Assembly: GCA_037044905.1 (NCBI GenBank) | Contig: JBAOKB010000180.1 | Location: 1-64,000, forward strand | From: Hortaea werneckii | Lineage: Eukaryota; Ascomycota; Dothideomycetes; Mycosphaerellales; Teratosphaeriaceae | DNA length: 64,000 nucleotides | Reading direction: 5' to 3' | Shown: one piece after another, positions 56,659 through 64,000 of the stretch | Numbering within the stretch: the first letter of the stretch is position 1 | How the letters are laid out: each line of letters starts with the position of its first letter | The notes under the pieces: generated by a model | What the model saw: only the letters and a program-made list of their open reading frames with translations | Told to the model about the DNA's origin: nothing | Database searches by the model: none | Position numbers and translations under genes: made by a program

Positions 56659-57681
56659 ATGGATCCCGACCGCTGGGCGTCGCTGTACGCCGCGGGCTAC
56701 CAAGCCCGACGGCCAACTCCTGGCGGCCTTGCCGCACCAACAAGCATCGGCCGGGCCAGTACAGCGCCCACCAGTACATCAGCAGCCTTGCGGCGGAGTC
56801 TGGGAGAGACAGGAGAAATCTCCATCTCAGATTTCCTCCTTGGTCTCGGGAAGCTTGTCTGGGCCTGGATATGGCACTATATCGTCCGACAGACCCTCTG
56901 GGTGCTGTTCTACGCTGCGCTGGTGCTCCTGGTGATAGGCACCATCAACCATTTCACCGAGTACGTCCGGTGGACAGGAGACCACGTGGAGCGCCTCCGG
57001 GAGCTCTACGATGACGTGGCATTGGAGAGCGATTTCCTCCTGTCGTGCGAGCAAACATGGGCTTCATTCAAGAGGTGGAAACGCCGGATGCTGATCGCTG
57101 CTCGTACCAATTGGTACACCGATAAGCTCACTCTCCTGCAGCAAGAGGCAAGAATCTGGTACGATCGCACCATGTGGTTCCTCCTGTGGGTTGTGCTGCC
57201 GATGAGCGGCTTGATTGCGGCAGCGTGTTACAGCTTCCAAAATCGAGTTGGCCACAGCGAGTTCACGGTATGGAAAGACTTGAAAGGTCCATTGGCTGTG
57301 GGTCTGCCGGAATGGCTCATCGCTGGGAAGCATTGGAAGGGTTCTAACAGCCACTACGAGCCATCAGCCATCGAAGAAGTGCAGATGCAGATCGATCAAG
57401 AATGGCCAGTTCCCGAGGCGAGGACCGAATGGATAACGGCAACAACAGATGTCGCCAGCGAACCTCCGATCACTCTCGTCGAAACAAGCAGCGTCACTTC
57501 TGGGCCGCCAGTGAGCAGAACGTCACAGCAAGGAACACCACATGAGACCCCAATCACAAGTCAAATGGAGCAGACGCCAGACTTTTGGGCACCTCCGGAA
57601 GGAAAGACTACCATTGAACAAGGCAAACGCGTTTGGTGCAGGAAGTGTCGGCAATTCCACTGCTGTGAACTGCCTTATTAG
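56659..57681 (+). CDS. hypothetical two-helix membrane protein with Cys-rich C-terminus
   Basis: Single exon of 340 residues from the ATG at 56659 (MDPDRWASLYAAGYQARRPT). Two membrane segments are visible at about 78-98 (LWVLFYAALVLLVIGTINHF) and 172-193 (MWFLLWVVLPMSGLIAAACY), separated by a ~70-residue basic, Trp-rich loop with helical character (WASFKRWKRRMLIAARTNWY). The C-terminal ~120 residues are Thr/Pro/Glu-rich and end in a compact Cys/His group (WCRKCRQFHCCELPY) that could bind metal. I do not recognise a family. No signal peptide precedes the first helix. Confidence 0.78.
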   Translation: MDPDRWASLYAAGYQARRPTPGGLAAPTSIGRASTAPTSTSAALRRSLGETGEISISDFLLGLGKLVWAWIWHYIVRQTLWVLFYAALVLLVIGTINHFTEYVRWTGDHVERLRELYDDVALESDFLLSCEQTWASFKRWKRRMLIAARTNWYTDKLTLLQQEARIWYDRTMWFLLWVVLPMSGLIAAACYSFQNRVGHSEFTVWKDLKGPLAVGLPEWLIAGKHWKGSNSHYEPSAIEEVQMQIDQEWPVPEARTEWITATTDVASEPPITLVETSSVTSGPPVSRTSQQGTPHETPITSQMEQTPDFWAPPEGKTTIEQGKRVWCRKCRQFHCCELPY

Positions 57682-58223
57682 AGGGGAAGCATGGTTCCAT
57701 TCGCGGGCGAGCTACATTGCAGTGTAAATCATGATGACTTTTTTGGGGGGATCAAAGGGACCGAACAGCGGCTGCGAGCGATATTACATTCGGGCAGACG
57801 GTTTCAAATGCTTTGAAAATTCTGCGTAAATATTTCGGAGGCCTTGGGTGCGAAAAACGAATGTCACGTTTCAACATTTGCCACCTTCTCATTTCATTAG
57901 AAAGGGGCTCGCAGAGCGCAGACAAGGCGAGGCTTTGCTCTGCATCATGCGACGGCGATAAAGGCGAACAACGAGATTAGTTCATGTGAGTCTCCCATCG
58001 CAAGGAAGGTATTGTCGAAGTTTCATTGTCCGAAAACGGAATGCCTGTGGAATGCTTGTGGAATGTGTGGTTACCAGTGCGATGGAACAAGGCCTTGTGT
58101 GCGTGTCGCTAGATCCTGCCAGGGCGACGGGTCACAAAGACATCCTCATTCTGCGATAATGCTGTAACTCGCGCGCGCATCTCTGCAGGTCCACGCTTAA
58201 CACAGAGACTCGTGATACCGACA
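57682..58223. other. intergenic region
   Basis: 542 bp without a supported gene. Confidence 0.65.
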
Positions 58224-60485
58224 ATGTTTGCACCACCACCTGTACACCTGTCCAAAGCGCAGATCGAAGGCCTCAGGGCCGCGAGCGACGCCAGGAAGGC
58301 GGCGGCGGAAGAGGCGAAGAAGGAGAAGCGAAAGAGTGGAGAGAGCTCTTACAGCCAAACCAAAGCCGAGTCGACCAGCTCTCTGCAGAAGTCAGACTCG
58401 CAAAGTCCAAAACGAAAGGTTGGGCTCTTCGCGCGCAGCAATAAGCTCAAGGTTTCGAGCCCAATAGCACAAGATGTCGAGCAGACTGGCAAGCCACGAG
58501 CTCGACCAGACAGCGAAGATGCGCGAGAAAGGGAAAGCGTTTACATCTCGGCGGTCTCGCCACCGCCTTTCGCAGAGCAGCCACGGCAAGCGCCTGTGCC
58601 TCCGCAAAAGTCAAACAAGGCGGCAGCGAAGATGCATATTCCGCCTTTATTCGCGCCGCCACCGGTTGGCAAGCCTCCAGCTCCACCCGCACCATCACCA
58701 CCGCCCGCAGGACCTCCGCCACCTATCCCCCAGGAACCTCACGTAAGGCGAGGGAGTGCCACAATACGGGGCCGGACAGGTCTGGTTGGTGACTCCATCG
58801 ATGGGACGCTGTTGCGGGTGGCCGAAGACTATGAAGTGCATAGCCATCAAGACAGTAGATCGAATGATGAGAAGGTTCGGCCACCACATCCCGCTCGCGC
58901 CTCGACCGATCCAGTAGCATCAAGCGCAGGACAGATGTTCAAACGGCCGCCAGTAAAGGCGAAGAGGACGACGATCAGCGGCAAGCCCGAAGGGAACGGG
59001 ATGAGGTTCGATCCTCTCCAAACCAGAACGGCCAGCAAGACGCCGAAGCGTACAAGTGCAGCGGCTTCTATAAGAGCAGCATTGCTCGACATAGATGCAC
59101 TTGCAGCTAGACCACGAGGTCGATCACCATCTCCCTTGCGCAAGAAAGACATCGATGAAGCCGCTGATAGAACGACTCCTGCTTCTTCCGAAGCACAGCT
59201 ACCGTGGAAGCGCCGCCGAAAAGGCGAGACTATCAGTATGCTTTTGGATGCTGGGTTCTTTCCGGAAAAGCGGCTCACGGGGGACAAGCTGGACGTATCA
59301 AGAAGATTGCATGTGGAATTGCCACCACGCCTCGCTCCTATCGACAAAGAGCTGCCAGATACTCCAGATAGCATTCTCCCGACGCCTACAGAACTTTACC
59401 AGACTACAGCGAGAAGACCGCTTCCCGTCACTCAGCGCAACAAGGTCGCTAAAAGACGAAGTCCCTTGGCACATGTCTCGAAGACAAGTGCAAGAGCCAA
59501 CAGCGCGGACAACAGTATCTCACCGAGTCGCCTGTCGGCCATACCAGAGCTAGCAGGCACACGAGACAGCAGTGACAGCACGCCGCTTTCGTCAGGTACC
59601 ACTACACCTGTGGCAACCAAGATCCATCTACGCAACGGCTCTATCGTTACAGTACAGCCGCCAGAGGTCACAGCATGGGAGAGGCATTCGTACATCCAGG
59701 GTCCAATCAAGCTCCCAAAGCCTATGATCTTGCCTCGCAGCAACTCGATAGCTAGTCTTGATGCTTTTCAGGAGGCAATCGAGCAGGTCTATCAAGAAGC
59801 GCTTACAATCCCGAGGCGTAGGAGTGACGATGCGGTCGAAGAAGGCATCTGTGAATGGTTCGACGACTTTGGATTCGAAAGCGTGGAGTTCGCGGGTGAC
59901 AATCTGGTTGCTGAGGATCTAACATTAGAGGACATCCGCGAGATGAGTGAATCGCATCACGATGCTGACAACACTAGTGCAGATCATTTCATGATGGCAC
60001 CGGAAGAGCCAGGGGCCAGTCCCATCGAGAAGGTAGTAGCGAAAGAGATACTAGAGCTAGCAAAGCCATCTGCGATTCCAGAGCCGCCCATAATACCGCC
60101 GGTTGAGACCGAAGAGACTTTGCGCGCAAAGGGCATCGCCAGGCTTTCGCAACAAGCCCGCAAAGAGTCCATGACCCTAGCAAGGTCCGAGACCGTCTAT
60201 GATATTACGAGGCCAGCACCAGAACAGAGCATGCTGAGTAAGGCCGCTATGAGCGCTGCGGATGACGTGCCAGAAGAGGAAGAAGGAGACGGCGTGGGCT
60301 GGGTGGTAGATCAGAGCGGATGGTCTGATTCAGATCCGGACGAGCTTGACGAGCAGCCTGCGTGGATCGCGCCGGCCATCCAGAACAAGCAAGGAATGCT
60401 GAATAGAGGGCCGTCGAAGAAGGAAACTCGAAACCCGGTGCGCAAGATGCGGAGGCTCATGGCAACTGCTTCCGCGATCCTCTAA
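58224..60485 (+). CDS. hypothetical disordered protein with polyproline tracts
   Basis: Single exon of 753 residues from the ATG at 58224. It starts MFAPPPVHLSKAQIEGLRAA, and a related FAPPPVGKPPAPP stretch recurs near residue 150 before a run of proline triplets suited to SH3, WW or EVH1 binding. A basic/Ser-rich middle contains RRRKGETISMLLDAGFFPEK, the best-conserved-looking segment. The C-terminal third has short acidic helices (ICEWFDDFGFESVEFAGDNL, then LTLEDIREMSES) and an acidic/Trp patch (GVGWVVDQSGWSDSDPDELD) before a basic end (RNPVRKMRRLMATASAIL). I know no function; it may be a cytoskeletal or signalling scaffold. No membrane segment is present. Confidence 0.85.
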   Translation: MFAPPPVHLSKAQIEGLRAASDARKAAAEEAKKEKRKSGESSYSQTKAESTSSLQKSDSQSPKRKVGLFARSNKLKVSSPIAQDVEQTGKPRARPDSEDARERESVYISAVSPPPFAEQPRQAPVPPQKSNKAAAKMHIPPLFAPPPVGKPPAPPAPSPPPAGPPPPIPQEPHVRRGSATIRGRTGLVGDSIDGTLLRVAEDYEVHSHQDSRSNDEKVRPPHPARASTDPVASSAGQMFKRPPVKAKRTTISGKPEGNGMRFDPLQTRTASKTPKRTSAAASIRAALLDIDALAARPRGRSPSPLRKKDIDEAADRTTPASSEAQLPWKRRRKGETISMLLDAGFFPEKRLTGDKLDVSRRLHVELPPRLAPIDKELPDTPDSILPTPTELYQTTARRPLPVTQRNKVAKRRSPLAHVSKTSARANSADNSISPSRLSAIPELAGTRDSSDSTPLSSGTTTPVATKIHLRNGSIVTVQPPEVTAWERHSYIQGPIKLPKPMILPRSNSIASLDAFQEAIEQVYQEALTIPRRRSDDAVEEGICEWFDDFGFESVEFAGDNLVAEDLTLEDIREMSESHHDADNTSADHFMMAPEEPGASPIEKVVAKEILELAKPSAIPEPPIIPPVETEETLRAKGIARLSQQARKESMTLARSETVYDITRPAPEQSMLSKAAMSAADDVPEEEEGDGVGWVVDQSGWSDSDPDELDEQPAWIAPAIQNKQGMLNRGPSKKETRNPVRKMRRLMATASAIL

Positions 60486-61749
60486 TTCCCCTCATCGTCG
60501 CGTGGCTACCTCGTGGCGGTCGCGCGTTTGTCACGCTAGCATGTCCTGTATAATGAACGTGCTCACCACATATTGTCTCTTCTTCACATGTCCGTAGACT
60601 AGTAGTGGTGAGTGAAAGCCTTGTACCTTAGCCGGCGCATTGCCGTTACCGTGCCCGAGCATGGTTTGCGTTACTCCGGTGAGATCGGCCAAGAAAGATC
60701 TTCGTCGAGATGTCGGTGAGCGGACGCTGCCACCTTACGTAGGTGCAGACGCCATCTCGTATCTGTAGCACGTCTCAGGCACCGATCCCACGCGGCAATG
60801 GCTTGACTCGTTCATGATCGACTTCAGCCGGTGCAACCCTGCCTGTGACAGGTCTCATTTCGTCGGACGTGGTAGTTGCGCTCGTTGCGTCAGAGTCGCC
60901 GGCTCAATTACGTCGCGCCGCCGTTTCGTGCAACGGAGGCGCAGTTGCCGCGATGTTCTTCGGTTCTTCTGGGTTGTCGCACTACCAGCCCAGTCGGATG
61001 CAGCCGAGTCGAAGGGTTAGGGCACTGTAGGAGCTTCTGAGACTCTAGGAGACGTTTCCTGTTGTCCCGAGGTCCGTTCATGAAGCTTACAAGTTGGTAA
61101 CATGCCTAGCGGTGTACCGTCTCTACTGTGCAGTCCCATCCGGCTGACATTCGAGGACAAGAGACATAGTACGCGCTCATGGATGGGCCCAGAATCGAAA
61201 CAGCCGTCCTGCTCGGTGCTTAGGCCAGCGCATGCACGTCGACGTGGAAGAGGCAATGAGCTACAGATGAGATCAGGTGCGCGTGTTACGGGCGGGAGCT
61301 AGGCGGTTGTAGGGGGGCGCCACCAGGATCAACCTGACGAATGAGTCGGGCTCGTGGCGACCTTTCACCGAGCTGTAGCGTCGCACGCCCTGCCTTTTGC
61401 TGCAGCACCAACACCTCGAACGCTTGCTGCGGAAAGGCTTCCCTTGCAGCAGCAGCAGCAGTAGCAGCAGCATGGGCCCAACGTGCCGTCTCGCTGCATG
61501 GACGCCCGCTGCATGGCCGGAGGTGGGTTGAAGTGTCATTCTCTGATACGTCCCGATTACGAAGCTTATAGACCGAAGCATAAGTACACCATGCCTCTGC
61601 CATCCGTGACTTGTAGCCTCATTTGCCTCCTCTCTTCTCGCCAGCAAACAATTCCTGCCGCCTTTACTGGCAGTCCATACTAGCACAACGCGCATTGCTA
61701 CGCCACTGGCGTCGCCTTGGCCTACACCGAAAGACCCCGCTGCTCTAAC
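60486..61749. other. intergenic region
   Basis: 1.26 kb with no supported gene. It includes a short GCA-repeat tract near 61446-61471. The 3' half probably contains the promoter and leader of the last gene. Confidence 0.6.
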
Positions 61750-63854
61750 ATGTCTTGTCACAGCAATGACTCCTTACTGCGATCTCTCGAGCGTGAACGC
61801 CTGGCGATCTGGACCTCCTATCCTACCGAGGATGCACGTCATAAGGCCTGGGTTGAGCGGAAAGCTCAATTGATCTCATATCTGTTTGGCGACTCTTCAG
61901 CACCACGAAGCTTCCAACAAGAGGAGCCACACCGGGACGAGAGACCGACCAACGAAGCTGGACAATCGGTACGATGCTCCCCGATCCACGTGTGACGAGC
62001 TGACATGCTGACGACCATTAGGCCTTCGGTCTTCCGGACTTGCAAAAAGCGAAGGCACAGCCATCTCGGAGTCACCACAATTTCGGTGCAACGGCCATGT
62101 CGCGCTCGAAGTCGATGAGAAGCTCTCCGCCTCGAATGCACTCGGCTGAAGTCCCTCGGCAAACCACTGGCAAACGGGATTTCGATCAACAACTGGACAT
62201 GCAGCACTCCGCCAGCTACACCTACGGCACGACATCCTGGCCTGCAAACGACACGACACCGACACAGCAATCTGGCGATATGCAAGTGTACGAGCCTGGA
62301 GCTTATGTCTCCAAGCTCGCAAACATCTCCACTCCTGCAACAGCAGCCGCCAAAAGGCAGAAGGTAGATGGTGCCGGCACAAGTCAGCCGTCTCTCCCAT
62401 CTTCTCTCGCTTTCAACACGTATGTGTCACCGACACTCACCATCTCGCCAAGTACCAGTATATCGAGTCAGCCGTCGCAGAGCTCGCTGCTGTCAAGCGA
62501 GGCGATGAGTCGCACCAGTAGTTTGACGACATCACTGACCGATGCGGTCGATATGATGCGTGTTGAGTCTTCATTTTCGAATTGCTCTGACCTCCCTTTC
62601 CCATTTGAGCAGCAAGATGTCGATGCTCCTTTCGTACAGAATGCTACAGAGAAGCCAGCTGGTAGCCTGCAAGCTACCACGGGCTTTGAAGACGGTAGTA
62701 ACAGTGCGCAGTTGCTCAGTAGCACTGGCTACGGCTTTGTTGGTCAGGACATTCCATTTGTCGAGTCCTCTCCTTTAGCTTTCGATTTTGGAAAGATGCG
62801 CACTCAGGCTACAGATCTCTCCTATGGTCAAGCACAAGCTATGGAGCGGACGGAATCGGAAAGCAGCACCTCCAGCATGTCGAGCAACCTGTCAATCGAA
62901 CAGAAGGCATCAGAACGCCGCCGCAAGCATATCGAAAACGCCAAGCAGAACATAGCTCCCAAGAATCTTTCGAGAGGCCCTACTTCAGCGCCGGGGAGTT
63001 CGACAGCCAATTCGACACTATTGAAGCCAGAAGATGCAGTAAGGCGCAAAGAGGCTATCACCAAGACACCTTACGTCCGACCGCAACATCCTAAGCTCTA
63101 TTGCTCTCTGTGCAAAGAGTATCCAAACGGGTTCCGTGGCGAGCATGAACTTCGTAGACATTACGACCGTGCTCATGCAGAGACACGCCACGTCTGGATT
63201 TGTGTCGAACCGACGACGAATTCGAAAGAAGGCTGGTGGCCTCAGAAGCCTCTTGGTATCTGCAAGCAGTGCAAGCAGCAGAAGCACTACAATGTCTACT
63301 ACAACGCAGCTGCCCACCTCAGAAGAGCACATTTCTGCCCTCGCAAGCGGGGCAGGAAGGCCAGAGGTGAAGAGCGCGAAAGCAGAGCCGGCAAGGCTGG
63401 TGGTGACTGGCCACCGATCGAGTGGCTCAAAGCCAACGGTTGGCTGAAGGAGGTTGAGATTACATCCGCGCAATTCTTCGCACCCCACGTCGTGCCATCT
63501 CAATTGGACACTACGTTCAACGACAGTCTCTGTGAGGATGACATCGATCTCCCGCCAGACTCCGGAATCGATCTCCAGCAACCAGACTTCTCATCGATCG
63601 CAAATGGTTCCCACACGTATCCTGTTCCGTCGACTACTGAGTTTACTTACGGATACCCGACGCCCGCGATCGACGCCTCTGCATACTTCACAAGCAACAC
63701 CTATCCCGAGCAAGCGAACGTCAGCCTCCAAGCACCCCTGATGGAGCACACTGTCAGTGCGCCCCCGACCTTTCTCTCCAGCAACTTCGACTCTTCCGTG
63801 TACGATGTAAATCGATTTGTTTATCCAATAGATACCCCGCAGTTCCCGCAGTGA
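61750..63854 (+). CDS. C2H2-like zinc-binding regulator (DUF7896-like), N-terminal exon included
   Basis: Two exons (61750-61968 and 62022-63854) with a 53-nt intron give 683 residues. The first exon (MSCHSNDSLLRSLERERLAI and on) provides a helical N-terminus; the second has no good start of its own. After a long Ser/Thr/Gln-rich region, two zinc-binding segments follow: Cys434-x2-Cys with EYPNGFRGEHELRRHYDRAH, and a CKQCKQQKHYNVYYNAAAHL segment ending LRRAHFCPRKRGRK. This pair and the phrase FRGEHELRRH recur in a fungal family I recall as DUF7896; that name is from pattern memory. A nuclear role is likely from the basic RKRGRKARGEERESR stretch. The C-terminal ~140 residues are acidic/aromatic and could activate transcription. 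Confidence 0.87.
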
Positions 63855-63911
63855 TGAGTCCGTGGGCTACGAAAGAACGACAGCGAGATTTTGCTTTTCG
63901 GCATATTTAAT

Positions 63912-63917
63912 AATAAA
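63912..63917 (+). terminator. candidate polyadenylation signal AATAAA
   Basis: Canonical hexamer 57 nt after the stop codon of the last gene, in an AT-rich stretch. Confidence 0.55.
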
Positions 63918-64000
63918 GAGACGGCCTCCACGGTAGATCAGGACTGGATCAGCGATCGTTGTAGTCTCAACAGCGACGCGCAATAGGGGCTCAGATCTAT

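Noticed and set aside
1..64000. tRNA genes, rRNA, CRISPR arrays
   Set aside because: No convincing tRNA B-box with matching acceptor stem was noticed by eye, and spaced identical repeats of CRISPR type are absent; a covariance-model scan would be decisive for tRNAs.

Overview
The window is nuclear DNA of a filamentous ascomycete fungus, most likely a dothideomycete. The order-level guess is inference; the fungal assignment is secure. Genes on both strands are broken by short GT-AG introns, 49 to 107 nt and mostly 50 to 65 nt, with CTAAC/CTGAC-type branch sites. The gene set includes HapB/NF-YA, a Dnm1-type dynamin, a CFEM-receptor, a CRH transglycosidase, an ascomycete class II-type peroxidase and mitoribosomal mL54. 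I support 26 protein-coding genes and reconstruct 34 introns by joining frames. I see no tRNA, rRNA, CRISPR array or intact transposon.

Layout. 1-14.9 kb holds housekeeping genes: a repeat-bearing disordered protein (1956-4328), an isochorismatase-family hydrolase, the fission dynamin Dnm1, a secreted PEBP-family protein, mL54 and HapB. 14.9-20.8 kb is gene-poor, with a 3.2-kb gap that contains a 9-bp minisatellite and one unrecognised gene. 20.8-36.1 kb carries surface and regulatory genes: a CFEM plus seven-helix receptor, a GW/WG-rich protein, a PMP24-type peroxisomal protein, a C2H2 regulator, a CRH cell-wall transglycosidase and a family 8 glycosyltransferase with a mucin-like stalk.

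37.5-45.2 kb is rich in redox enzymes: an aldo-keto reductase, a 2-oxoglutarate/Fe(II) oxygenase, an FAD phenol-hydroxylase-type monooxygenase and a threonine aldolase. No polyketide or peptide synthase is present, so it is not a classical secondary-metabolite cluster. Between the first two genes an 80-bp direct repeat, copied from the reductase 3' end, flanks about 1.2 kb of degraded foreign-looking sequence. 45.7-64 kb holds Ars2/SERRATE, a small cupin, a GH43 enzyme, two SDRs, a secreted haem peroxidase, three poorly characterised proteins and a zinc-finger protein. The second SDR carries an apparent 2-bp frameshift in a (TC)4 run.

The observations I would follow first are the WG-repeat protein as a possible Argonaute-binding factor, two zinc fingers of one gene sharing an intron at the same position and phase, the duplication-flanked insertion, the SDR frameshift with a possible rescuing splice site, and two enzymes whose paired start codons suggest dual mitochondrial/cytosolic targeting. 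No clearly new multi-gene system was identified.
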